Origin: Lineus longissimus
Lineage: Eukaryota; Nemertea; Pilidiophora; Heteronemertea; Lineidae
DNA: 64,000 nucleotides
Reading direction: 5' to 3'
Assembly: GCF_910592395.1 (NCBI RefSeq)
Contig: NC_088318.1
Location: 9,362,349-9,426,348, forward strand
The stretch's first letter is position 1, and each line of letters starts with the position of its first letter. Both the position numbers and the translations under genes were made by a program. The notes under the pieces were generated by a model. It was not told the origin of the DNA. It saw nothing but the letters and a program-made list of their open reading frames with translations, and ran no database searches. Positions 43,868 through 55,669 of this stretch are shown here, one piece after another.

Positions 43868-44322
43868 AATGAAATGGCCAGGGGCCATATGCTTGTGGTC
43901 AGTGGCTGGATAATATCATTGTTACAGAAAATTCGACGTCTGGAACAATGGAAATTGGGTCAAGGTCATAACATTGCACCCCCTCTTTTTCAGCCCGCAA
44001 GCTGTATATACACGGCCCGCCATGTTTGATTTCACAGCCGCAAACCCTATACTCACGTTTTTTTTTTATAATTCAAATTTCGCGCACTTTCACGTGATTC
44101 CTACACCTTATATACACTTGTGTGACTCAAGCAACATATGTCACAATGCATTGATGACCTTTTCAATCGATTGTAGTTGATTGGTTGTTTTCAGATGGCG
44201 TTACGATCTTTTTTTTATCGTCTGCCTATTTTGAATGCCTTGGGAATACATGCTGCACAATTGTGACAGCTAACAAAGTTCTGCAGGATTTAGCCGGGAT
44301 TCTGGTAGCGCATTAGAGGTAA
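43868..44322 (+). mobile_element. Truncated start of a GCTCACC-family element
   Basis: GAAATGGCCAGGGGCCATAT is followed by sequence that leaves the family after ~30 bp, and another start of the same family appears at 44323. It is a partial or nested copy. Confidence 0.4.
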
Positions 44323-45457
44323 TGAAATGGCCAGGGGCCCATGTGCTCACCCATTGTAAATGGATCAGATAGTACCTTCCTTGGCCTGTGTACACTGATA
44401 ACATTTTAGCAATATCTTCTCTCTTCGGTCATTGACGACGTTTCTCCCACCTCTCAACGATGACAGCTATATTTGCTGCATAGGCACTCAAAACACAGAT
44501 TCTCTCCTTGGAATCATTCCTTTTTCCCTCTTAAGTCCCTTTTTTTCTACCAAATTTTCATAGTATTTTAACAACATGTTGTTAAAATGGTGCTATGTGT
44601 AGGGCATGGCATGATGGTACAATGTTGTAAAAATGTTAGCAGTGTACAGCCTTCATTGAATGCGTTTGACCTCAGAGACCTTGGTTATATGGTCATGGTC
44701 GAAGTGTTTCAACCGCTATGTTATGCTTGATCATTCAACGACAGAAATTTCAAGATCACACAGTAAGTGTTTTTGAGATATAGCCTGCATAAAATTTTAT
44801 GACAATGACCTCTGCACACCTGAAAGTAGGTCACATTGACCTGAATTTTTGTCAACACGTAGAGATGCCTAGTAGGTGTCTACATATCAAATTTGTGGAG
44901 TCTGGGACAAATACAAACAAACTATGTCACTATCAGTGAAGTTTTAGAGTTTGACCTCTGTGACCATGTAAATTAGGTTAAGGTCAGAATGTAGCAACTC
45001 TGACCTATATCTTTGTCAACATCTAGAGATGCCTAATAGGTAACTTCATATCAAATTTAAAGAGTCTATGACCAATATTGAAGAATTATACCAGCAACAG
45101 GGAAATTTTAGACTTCGACCTCTGTGACCTTGGAAAGTAGGTCAGATAAAAAACCTGGATGATATGTGATGTAGCCTTATTGGATAAATTCACTACAAAC
45201 ATGTCAACGCTCTAGCTACAACCATCAGCTTTAAAATGGCAAAAAATATATTTCCAAGATGGCTGCCTGGAGGCCAGAAAGAAAGTAGGTCAAAATAGCA
45301 AATAAAAAATAGCTCTGGGAATATTGCCCAGGGTACCATCATGCAAAGTTTCGGCCATCTAGCCCCAGCACTTACAAAACGTGCTCCGCTACCGGACAAC
45401 ATCGACAGATGATGCACACCACGGTATCATATAATCTCCCCAAGGTGAGCTAAAAAT
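44323..45457 (+). mobile_element. GCTCACC-family repeat element
   Basis: The start is TGAAATGGCCAGGGGCCCATG then TGCTCACC; the end is CCCAAGGTGAGCTAAAAAT. Inside are diverged TGACCTCTGTGACC modules at 44952 and 45117, each followed by a GGTCA word. Confidence 0.7.
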
Positions 45458-45964
45458 CGAGTACACTTCGACATCATTTTCATGTTGTTTTTTTTCAAGA
45501 TTTTTCTTAATGCCTGTGGAAGTGAATACATGTATGCTTCTGCCAATTCTTCTCAAAATTTTACGATAGTACCAGGTTTACTTGAGTACGAACTTGAGCA
45601 GTTTTTATTCTACCATCATTCTGTCTCAGTAAATTATGTTCATTGCGTTTTGACTCAGAATGGGATCAAAGGGTTAATAATGATATAGTTGCCTACGTGA
45701 CACATTCAGGATGAGTGAAGTCATTGGGGCAATTGATAAGGCATGAAGTAATAGGGAACATGTAACAAACCACGCAACAAATGAGCAATGAATATTTTAA
45801 ATCAACAAAAACTGAGTTTTGAAATTCTTTCCATTCAGGCCTACCGAAAAAGTAATCTGCTTGCCCTTATATTCAAAAAGCCTCATCATGCAGTGATCGC
45901 ATCATGCCTACTGAACTGTGGTAATGCCACTGCTATAGAAGTGATCTGTGAAATATACATGTTA

Positions 45965-46245
45965 AAGCTGAACTGCATGCACAAAACCAGAGCACCCCAT
46001 GCGGCAATAGTAAGAAATTCCAACGACCGAAAGGCCCTTCTGAATACGGCCTGAAACATGGTAAGACCTCCAATGCGTCGATGCGCTTGATTTCACAAAC
46101 CAGCATGCCGTGGGACGATGCGGACCTTCGCAGAGAATTCTGGAAGGAAAAAAATAAAAAGGTCCTCTCATCGGGACTCGAACTCGAGACCTCTGGTTTT
46201 ATTTGCCAACACTCTTATCCTCAAGGCCAATGGGCTGCTTGAAAT
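45965..46245 (-). mobile_element. tRNA-derived SINE, copy 1
   Basis: On the minus strand a tRNA-like head (box A TGGCCTTGAGGAT, box B GAGTTCGAGTCCC) precedes a ~200-bp body. The body matches, on the other strand, 50330-50495: GGCAATAGTAAGAAATTC, GGCCCTTCTGAATACGGC and GCGCTTGATTTCACAAACCA. The anticodon loop lacks U33, so it is not a tRNA gene. Confidence 0.7.
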
Positions 46246-46302
46246 GCCTGTCGTTTTATACGCCTTTATAAAAGGCGTATAATGTATAATGTATAATGTA
46301 TA

Positions 46303-46465
46303 TTATGTATGCGGAGTCTACGTTTTCTCTTAGCAAACATTTGTGTGTAATCTTTGTTCCAACATCTTTCAGCGGCTTCCAGTGGGCAACTGCAGGAAAA
46401 AAAGTCATTTTTTCTTTGCTGTGTGTGATTATGTATGCGAAGTCTACGTTTTCTCTTAGCAATGT
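46303..46465. repeat. 40-bp direct repeat
   Basis: TATGTATGCGGAGTCTACG plus TTTTCTCTTAGCAA occurs at about 46307 and, with one mismatch, at about 46431. A GTATAATGTATAATGTATA microsatellite precedes the first copy. Confidence 0.75.
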
Positions 46466-47504
46466 TCACCTTTGTCTTGGTATCTTCTTCTATTACATGC
46501 ACTTGAGAAAATTCTGGGTTCATCTCTGAAATTAAATGGTCCAGGGACCATGCCCTCACCTCGGCTAATGTAATGCATGTCATTTGCAGTAGATATGGGG
46601 AGAACAGTTTCTGGCTAGTTTCACCAGTTTTGATTCCATTGAATACTATTATTCTTCTTGGCTCAATGGCACAAAAGAAAATTACCGGTAACATCAAAGT
46701 GTAGCATTTTGGTTATAAAGTTGACTGAATTTCAGGGTTATTGAAGAGTGTACATGTCACATAGAGATTAGTTGACCTCTGTTCAACAGTTTAGGAGTAA
46801 TAGGACTTCGTTGGATTTTCAAGACGGAGGCCTGGCGGCCATATTTGTTATGGGATTTGACTGAAAATTAGGGATATTGATAAGAGTACATCTATATCAT
46901 AATACTATAAGGCGGCTCGCTAAAGTGCCATTTGGGGGTAGTGTTTCGTCTCGAAATTTTGCACGTTTGCAGGTGATATGTTATCCTGATGCAACGTCAT
47001 GTTTATTTTCGGAAATTTACTTCAGCGGAGCAGTAATGAGGGAATTTTAATCGGACACGGTCAATTCTCCTTATCACTCACGGAAGCCAAGCCATTGGTG
47101 TTTAGTTATGCAGGGGATTAATGAATCACCTGCACTCCCTGTGGGGTTACTAACACTACCTCTTGAACGGCTGGCTGTTGGGGGATGATTGGAACAGCCT
47201 GTACAAGTGTTGACCTGCTGAACCAAGGTTAATGTTGTTTTCAATCCACGATTGTAGGTCACCTGATCTTCGAGATTTCGCGGGAAAGAAATTGTAAACA
47301 AACGCATGTGTGCAGTTCAAATGTAAACAAAAATGTATTTTGATACTTTTGGTTGATGGACTTGGGTTTTCCCGCAGTAAGGAGCTGGGGTCAAATTGAT
47401 GGTCTATCGTATATTGGTACTGTATTAGCCAGAGCTAGCCCTTGATTATGAAGGGATTTTCAAATTAAGGTTACAATGGTATGTTTATGTGCTCACCACA
47501 GCTT

Positions 47505-47810
47505 TCAAAACTTGATGTATCTGAAGAGGCACTCTGAACTTGGCATGGCCTTATCAAGGAGCTGCTCACGGTGCTGAACATCAACAACGCATTTTAAAGT
47601 TTTAGAAGTGATAGTGCAATTGGTCCGAGCCATTTGGAGGCCGACATGTGAAGGCCTATCTGGGTTCTCCTTCTTCTCCGTATAAAAAGGGGCATATTGC
47701 TGACTAAGGAACGAGGTATATTCACATTGCCTCATCATCTCATTCGGACCAATTGATATACTTTTATATGGACACATGCAGCACGCCACAGGGTCCGAGT
47801 CTGTGGACAA
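47505..47810 (-). other. Unassigned 101-codon frame
   Basis: The frame has a protein-like residue mix with several cysteines (CCMCPYKS, TNCTITSKTLKC) and ends at TGA 47505. There is no domain I can name and no splice partner identified. It could be part of an inserted element's protein. Confidence 0.2.
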
Positions 47811-48464
47811 ATGGTTGGTTTAATTTGTCTCTTCAATATTGCTCCTTTGATATTGCATTAGATTTTCATTGCAATTCAATCTATTCAAGGTATAGCCCAT
47901 TTGAACCTGCCTGCGCCACGGGTACAATGCTAGTACATACATAATCACATGAAGTTTGGTTGCAATCCGATCATTGGGTTTGGAGTAATGGGACTTTGTT
48001 TACTTTTCAAGATGGCCGCCTGGCGGCCATATTGGTAGATGGATTTGACTGAAAATCAGGGACGTTGTAGAGAGTACATAGATATACAATCACATGAAAT
48101 TTGGTTTCTATCCGACTTTGTTTAATTTTCAAGATGGCCGCCTGGCAGCCATATTTGAGGTGCGAGCGGGACAAATTTTTGGGTTAGAATAGAGGGTCCC
48201 TAGATTTATCTCCTCACAAGTTTAGAACTTTCTAGCTCAAATAGAAACGAAACGTGCCACCAATCGATGATTAAGAGAACTTTGACCTCTGTGACCTTGA
48301 AAAGTGGGTCAAATCAAAAACGCGGGTGATATGTCACTTGACCTTATTTGATACACCCACCATAAAATTTCTGTCACTCTACCTACAATCAATAGCATCA
48401 AAAAGGCAAAAAACCAATTTCCAAGATGGCCGCCTGGAGGCCAGAAAAATAGGTTAGACAATAT

Positions 48465-49850
48465 CACCAATGAATATTCATAAGTTGGAGGGTCCAGGCC
48501 TATCAATTAGACCAGTGCATGTTTTAAACCCTCAAGTTTGGAGAGGTATTGAAAAAATATTTGCTGTGGCAAGTCTACAGATATAAAGAAATTATTTGAT
48601 GAAAAAATCAATTTCGAATTTTGCTAATTTGGTAATAGGGGGCGTGTTTTGAGATTTTTCTGCCAGTTGGCTGAAAAGAGTGGAAATATCAATGTCTGTC
48701 TAATTTGTCGATTATCAAAAAATTTCCGTGGTCAACTACCATTTTACTTTTCACCATTTACTTGCCCGACTGTCCGGAATATCATATCAAAATTTCAGAA
48801 TCACAACCCCACGCAGTATTTGATACGTCGCGGTCAAACATTGGCAATTGAACTGCTAAAAGGCTTAAAAAATCAATGGTGGTCTTGCCTCCATTTACAC
48901 TACATTTTGGGTCAATTTTATTTGAATGTGCTCAAATCACTCTAATTCATTTAGAATATTGTATTGCTGATAATTTAAGGCCAAAACAAGCTAAAATAAT
49001 GAGAAAAAAACTTAATTTGACCCCAATATGAGCCAACCTAGCCCCGGTCTAAGTTCCGTTTCATTTTTACAAGTCTTGTTGTGTTGCCATTCATTTTGTA
49101 ATTTCTTTGAAACTACTTTGGCCTTGATTCTGAAAGATGTGTCCTAAATTTTCAGCTCCATAGCTTGCTTATTCTGGCCAGGGCTGGTCTTTGAACCTGG
49201 TGCTGTTGGCTGCAAAATCATGACTTTTTGTCGTTTATGTCCTCTTTCGTCGCTTTTTGCACAGTTGTACCTCTCTTGGAAATGTCTCTCATTTCTCCAA
49301 AAATGTCCAGATATCACTTTCCTTTGTTGGAGAGTTGTGGGATGTCATCTACATTAGGAAAATCAAGTTTGAAAAAATTCTCAAAATTTTAACCCCCTAA
49401 AATCTACCTTCATTGAGACAATACCACCAATGAATATTCATAGGTTGGAGGGTCCAGGCCTATTGATTAGACGAGTGCATGTTTTTAACTCTCAAGTTTG
49501 GAGAGGTATTGAAAAAATATTTGCTGTGGCAAGTCTACAGATATGAATAAATTATTTGATGAAAAAATTTATTTCGAATTTTGCTAATTTGGTAACAGGG
49601 GGCGTGTTTTGAGATTTTTCTGCCAGTTGGCTGAAAAGAGTGGAAATATCAATGTCTGTCTAATTTGTCGATTATCAAAAAATTTCCGTGGTCAACTACC
49701 AGTTTACTTTTCACCATTTACTTGCACGACTGTCCGGAATATCATATCAAAATTTCAGATTCACAACCCCATGCAGTATTTGATGCGTCACGGTCAAACA
49801 TTGACAATTGAACTGCTAAAAGGCTTAAAAAATCAATGCTAGTCTTGCCT
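48465..49850. repeat. ~400-bp direct duplication, 960 bp apart
   Basis: 48465-48880 and 49425-49842 are nearly identical, from CAATGAATATTCATA through GGTCAAACATTG.CAATTG to GGCTTAAAAAATCAATG. Both keep the same open frame with few substitutions, as expected of a recent duplication. I do not regard the frame as a gene. Confidence 0.85.
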
Positions 49851-50226
49851 TAGGTCAAATCAAAAACCCGTACGATATTTTATGTATCTTTATTAGATGT
49901 ACCTATGATAAAAATTTGGCAATGATCCAGCCATGCATTAAGGAGATATAACACTTTGTGTTTACGGTTTTAGCCACCTGGTGGCCAAATCAGGAATCAG
50001 ACCGGACTGAAATTTGGTCACCCAGGTGTCATTACATGGGGAAAATGTGTACCAAGTTCCAAGTCAATAGCTCCAGTAGTTACGAAACGTGCCCTGCTAA
50101 CGGACGACGGACGCCACGCCAAAACATAAGCTCACCTCTCAGAGAGGTGAGCTAAAAAAAAAGAATCATTGCCATTCATATAAGATATATTTGCTGGCAG
50201 CAGTTCACAAGAAAGCCCCCCCCCCC

Positions 50227-50520
50227 CTTCCCTGGCTCAGACGGTTAGAGCATTCCTATTCTGAGCCCGAGTTCCCGGGTTCGAATCCCTGGAGAAGATT
50301 TTGATTTTTTCTCTTCCATAATTCTCCGAGACTGTCCGCATTGTCCTGTGGCTTGCTGGTTTGTGAAATCAAGCGCATCGAAGCATTGGAGGTCATCATG
50401 TTTCAAGCCGTATTCAGAAGGACCTTTCGATCGTTTGAATTTCTTACTATTGCCTGATGGGACGCTCTGGTTTTGTTCATGCAGTTCAGCTTTAACCATT
50501 CGATCCCATTCAAAGTCAAA
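50227..50520 (+). mobile_element. tRNA-derived SINE, copy 2
   Basis: The head at 50229-50292 has a perfect D-stem (GCTC/GAGC), box A TGGCTCAGACGG and box B GGTTCGAATCC. The anticodon arm does not fold. The body is shared with copy 1. The antisense frame of 156 codons through it arises from the repeat. Confidence 0.75.
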
Positions 50521-50749
50521 ATGTATACAACACAAGAGCAACGCAAGCGTGGCATATGCCTCCGTGAGCACATTGAGCTGGTGTATTAGGAAAGTGAAGT
50601 GTTTTTCAGACAACCCCGGGCAGCTGGTGCCATAGCTGACTGGGTTTAGGTGACATCGTGAAAGAGTTATTGGTCTGTAATGCCCGCTGTACACATTATC
50701 TTTTTCTACCCACATAAAAACTTACATGGTTATTACTCAAAGCGTTCTC

Positions 50750-51595
50750 GTTAAAATGAGCGGAAACGAAAAGTTTACAGACGGCTAATGGGTGGACAGA
50801 CGGCCCGACACATAGACGGGACGAACGGACATCGGTGAAACATAATGCCTCCGCAATGCATTACGAATTGGCGGGGGCATAAAAATGAATTTGATCAGAA
50901 AAATGGTTCTCCTCGCAATTGACGGAAACCGATTTCAAGCATGCCGCCCTGGTGACCATATTGACAATCGGAACAAGCCAGTTTTCGAAAGGAACCTTCT
51001 TCCAGTCACCCCCAACGCAAATATCAAAAACAAACTTGATCGGACGAACAGTTCTCCTCAAAATTGACGGAAACTGATTTCAAGCACACCGCCCTGGTCG
51101 CCATATTGACAATCGGAACGAGCCTGTTTTCGAAAGGAACCTTCCTCTAGTCAACCCCAACGTACATACCAAAACTAAAATTGATCGGACGAACGGTTCT
51201 CCTCGAAATGGACGGAAACTGATTTCAAGCACACCGTCCCAGTGGCCATTTGACAATCGGAACGAGCCACTCTTCGAAAGGAACCTTCCTCTAGTCACCC
51301 CCAACGTACATACCAAAAATTAATTTGATCGGAGGAATAGTTCTCCTCGAAATTGACGGAAACCAATTTCAAGCACGCTGCCCTGGAGGCCATAATGAGA
51401 ATCAGAACGAGCCCGTTTTCGAAAGGACCGTCCTTTAGTAAAGGTCAACCCACCATTAAAGTTTCGTGGTTATCGCTAAAAGCGTTCTCCTTAAACTGAG
51501 CGGAAAGGAAAAGTTTACAGACGCCTGACGGCTGACGGGACATCGGTAAAACACATTGCCTCCGCAATGCTTTACGCATTGGCGGGGGCATAATA
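50750..51595. repeat. ~143-bp tandem repeat (about four units) with GGCGGGGGCATAA ends
   Basis: GTTCTCCTCGAAATTGACGG-like starts recur at about 50907, 51050, 51197 and 51339. Each is followed by TTTCAAGCACACCG, CATATTGACAATCGGAACGA and TTTCGAAAGGAACCTTC. GCATTACGAATTGGCGGGGG and its near copy bound the array at 50862 and 51570. Confidence 0.8.
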
Positions 51596-52124
51596 ATTTA
51601 TTGAAACACATGGTATAAAAATTCGAAAGTCTGATTTTCAGATCAAACCCTGCAAAATGAGTTACGGGCTGAAAGAGTCTAGCATGTTTTAATTAATCAA
51701 TGATCACACAGTGAATGTTTCTTGTGATATCAGCCAAATAGGATTTTATGGTCTTGACCAATTTAAAACGAGAAAAGTAGGTCATATTGACCAAAATCTT
51801 TGTCAACATTGTAGTTATACCTAATGGGGAGACATCAATCTGAAGAGTCTATGTCAAATAGTAAAGAAACGGGCCTCCCTTAGTGACATTTTGAACTTCG
51901 ACCATAGTGACCTTGAAAAGTTGGTCATATCAAAAACTCGGGTGTTTTTAGCTACACCCACCATAAATAATTTGTTGCTCTAGCTCCAACCATTAGTTTT
52001 AAAAGAGCAAATAAACAGATCTCCAAGATAACCATCTATATCCTGCACGTCAAAAGTGTTTTATCAATAATGGCAAAAATAAAGATACACACATAGTATA
52101 GATAAAAAGATATAAAAGAATTTG
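51596..52124. other. Intergenic with diverged GCTCACC-family internal sequence
   Basis: GTGACCTTGAAAAGTTGGTCA at about 51908 and CTAGCTCCAACCATTAGTTTTAAAA match modules in the neighbouring elements. No ends are visible. Confidence 0.4.
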
Positions 52125-52171
52125 CACCGTACCCGGGGATTGAACCCACGACCTTCAGATTACAATACTGA
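52120..52171 (-). pseudogene. tRNA-like 3' half
   Basis: On the minus strand TTCAG...CTGAA (anticodon-stem-like) is followed by GTGGGTTCAATCCCCGG, a near-perfect T-arm with box B. The D-arm is absent; a repeat element starts where it should lie. Probably a SINE or tRNA relic cut by insertion. Confidence 0.5.
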
Positions 52172-54235
52172 ATAAAAAGGCCAGCGGCCATTGTGCTCAC
52201 CATATAGATATTTGGTAGATAATTCATGCTGGTTAAGAAACATGCTATAGTATATAGCCAAACTGAAATTTGATGCCATTTAACCTAGTTTGTGACCTTG
52301 AAAAGAAGGAAGAGGAAAAAATACATGTTACATAACATACCATATCATGGTTAGATGTACCCATGATATCAGATTGGTGGCAGTCAGGCATTATAATAGG
52401 GGGACAATAGGCAGGAGCAGAGGGGCTAATTTGGCCATATTCAGGTGACAAATATACACAGTAAGGGCCCTGCGTCATGTCAGATTCAGCAGTAAATATA
52501 TTCCTCGTACAAGCGTCAATCATTTCGCCATACCGAGAGACCCCTATTAGCAAATTTTTGTTATAACTCTATCTTGCCTGCCTAGTGGCTGCATGTATTG
52601 TCCCTTTAAAGTTTTCAGATTTGGCCCCCCCCCCCGTTGGCCAAGCTGTGAATCAGTTTGAACCAGGCTTCGGTAACTGGGATCACCTGACTATATAGTA
52701 CCATACATGCTTACCAAATTTGAGATAATTTGTTACTGCAGTTAAAAAACGTGCCCTATTTAAAGCCTAACAACCAATTCACGCCATTTCATCCCCGTGA
52801 CATTGAAAGTGAGGTCGAATCAAAATCGTAATAACATGTAACGTATCCTTGCTTGAAGTACCCACCATAACATTATCAAAAACAAAACACTAAAAAAGCA
52901 GTATAGTGCACTTTTTACGTTTTCAGTTTTGGCCGCCTGGTGACTAAGTCCAGATTGGACCAAAAGTTAGTGTTACAGGTTATCTGGCCTATATGGTCAT
53001 GTGTACCTAGTTTTAATTTCATAATGTGCCATAGTTACACTCTTAACAGCCAATTTATGCCATTTGACCTTTTGGGACCTTGAAAAGCAGGTCAAATCAA
53101 AAACACATATGATATGTGATGTATCCTTGCTTGTAGAACCTACCCCAAAAAAATTATCAAAAATAAGTCACTAATAAGCAAGATATTGCACTTTTTACCT
53201 TTTCCGTTTTGGCCCCCAGCTGACCAAGTAAAGACTCAAATCAGACTGAAATTTGGCATCTCATGGTGGGGGTCATGTGTAACAACCTAATAGTGTTCGC
53301 AGTTGAGAAACGTACCATAGTTACACTCAAACGACTAATTTACGCCATCTTGAAAAGTAGGTCAAATCAAAACCTGTATGATATCTGATGTCACCATAAT
53401 ACATACACCCACTACATAAATGTTGTCACTCTAGCTACAACCTATTCTCCAAAACCGACGTATTATTAAAGCATAATCTGCCAGTATTGCCTTCATTGTA
53501 CAAGTATTGCAAGTATAATGTACACCATTGTATGCAGAAAGAATGCTCGAACAAAATGCATTAAATGCGGCGATTTACGAAAGATCTTCAGGTCTGCTGT
53601 AATGTAATAGGGTGTTAAAAATACTTATACTTTTTTTTAATTCGTGCAACCAACAACTCCTTCGTTGAGCAGCTTGTTGAGATAATTCCACAAGATTTCC
53701 AGAAGTAGTCTGGCACTAAAGGCTTTAAATTAGAAACAACAGTAACTCCCGACATTTCACTGACTGGTCTTCTTGATCTGGTTCTGGGGCCATTTAAGTT
53801 TTGTACGCGTTACAAGCCAATTCTAACCTGAAAAGGGAATTGGCTGTGTAAACTACTCAAGATTTTCATTTCTGACTGAAACAGAATGATAAAGCTTGAC
53901 ATACGCTTGGATACCTAGGATAAAGCAAAAATGCACACAGTGTTGATGCTATTTGGCTGTTTTTTGTGTATCTGTTTTAAAAGCCCTATTACATTTAATA
54001 TAGGCCTTTTTTACAGGGGCCCTTCAACCGGCTAAATAGTTTCTACACCGCATCTCTATAAATCTAAAGCAAGGGTCTACATTTTAGCTCCACCCTCATC
54101 GCTTTGGTGAGACAAACAATACCTCCAGTTCCGTATCAATTCCTTAAACTTCAAGAAGTAGGTCAAATCAAAACCAAACGACGACGACAGACACTGTGTT
54201 ATCGTATAGACTCACGTTATCGGTGAGCCAAAGAC
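52172..54235 (+). mobile_element. GCTCACC-family element or nested group
   Basis: The start is AAAAAGGCCAGCGGCCATTG then TGCTCACC; the end is ATCGGTGAGCCAAAG. Module cores are eroded (TGACCTTTTGGGACCTTGAA at 53064). A C-run lies at 52626-52634. Confidence 0.65.
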
Positions 54236-55669
54236 CAACAAAACAATTTTTCGCCATCAATAACTTTCGAGACAGTCCCCAGAGCAACTTTCTGAAATAT
54301 ACACATTATATACAGACAAACATAACAGTACTACATAACATATTGGTAACAATGCCAATCGTTTGCATACAAAAATGAAGTACGTACAAGAATATTCATC
54401 TGACATAGTACTCGTACCGTGTTCACTTGCGTTGTTTATCACAATTCAGTAGAAAAACATTTATTATTTGCGTTGACAATGATGACACTAATGAAATTAG
54501 ATTAATTACAACTTATGGGTACTTATATCATTATACATCAGTTGCTTTGCCAGTTTCTCATAGAAAAAAGTCAGTTGAACAAAATAAATTTTATTCAGCT
54601 GATCTATACCCAAATCTGATCAAATCATAGACTCTGGAGGTTCAAACCTTTGGACTTTAATACATAAAATTCCTAATGAATTAGTTCTGGATCAGTTAAT
54701 TAAAGATTTCTAGAGGTAATGAACCCAATATACATGTAGCAGCAGATTGCTTTATAACCTTAAAGGAGTTTTCACCAAAAAAGTGCATTCAACCATTTAA
54801 TTATAAGGTCTTTCAACAGTCAACACAAGGACCTGTGGGTGTCCTATTAACATGATTAGGCTGAAATAGTGCAATTCACATTCATAGAAAGGTTACCAAA
54901 AAAAACTACTTCAGTAAACATAGGTCTAAACATTGGGTGATATGAATAAAGACTAGCAATTGCTTTTACTGAAAACCCCATGTACATTTACACAAGGCCT
55001 TTCTGTACAAAACTGAAGTAAAAGCATTTACTAGTCTTTATTCATATCACCCAATGTCTCACATTTATTCACTTACAATTTTTTAAGATTTCTGAAAGGA
55101 ACTGAAATAAGAACAAATGGGTGAACTCCTTACCAATATATTGCAAGACCTGAATTTTGATCAGAGGTCTGTTTAATTTCAGATGCATTTCTGAAATTTT
55201 ACAAAAAGATTCTGGACACTTTCAACAAAATTTGATTGTTCAGAATAACAAGTATGTATTGATAATACAGTAGGTACTCGATTAACTGGTCATAGTAAGA
55301 AATTAGTGGGCACGGAAGGGGGCTAGGCCTAGGAAATAAGCCCAGTTTACGAAGACAAATGAAGCATAGGCCTAACAGACAATGAGCACACATGTTAGCC
55401 TTGTTGTGTGCAGTGGTTATTGTACAATGATCAGGCTCATGAAATCAGGGATGTCCTATTCAACTTTTTCATGGTTCCTATTAGGACATAAACACTTTTA
55501 TGTAGGCTTTGACCAGGGGCATTACTTCATGAAGAAACTAAAATGCCTATCATAATGAGGAAAACATTATGTCAGTCAATCATGCCACAAAACCAATTAA
55601 TTGAGTACCCACTGTATTAATAAAAGTAAAACAACATACAATCAAAAGAAAGGGAGACAAGATTGAACA
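54236..55669. other. AT-rich region with one large foldback
   Basis: No gene seen. The inverted repeat at 54930-55057 is the only structured feature (next entry). Confidence 0.4.
54930..55057. repeat. Inverted repeat, ~40-bp arms, 45-bp loop
   Basis: ACATTGGGTGATATGAATAA plus AGACTAG on the left faces CTAGTCTTTATTCATATCAC plus CCAATGT on the right. The arms are near perfect, apart from a small mismatch zone near the loop. Confidence 0.9.

Larger units (their letters stand above)
46530..50155 (+). mobile_element. Long GCTCACC-family element (~3.6 kb) or nested group
   Basis: The start is AAATGGTCCAGGGACCATG then CCCTCACC. Its hairpin is changed to GGTCC/GGACC but kept complementary. The end is AAGCTCACCTCTCAGAGAGG and TGAGCTAAAAAA. 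TGACCTCTGTGACCTTGA is at 48282. Words shared with other members (GATGGCCGCCTGG, AACGTGCC) recur. An internal 960-bp-spaced duplication and an unassigned minus-strand frame at 47505-47810 lie inside. Confidence 0.6.

Noticed and set aside
46266-46697. 143-codon minus-strand frame
   Set aside because: It contains the 40-bp direct repeat and a GTATAAT microsatellite and crosses an element boundary at 46530.
50229-50292. Functional tRNA gene
   Set aside because: Boxes A and B are good, but the anticodon arm does not fold and the acceptor has mismatches.
50245-50715. 156-codon minus-strand frame as a gene
   Set aside because: It reads through a tRNA-like SINE head and body shared with another copy; kept only as a finding.
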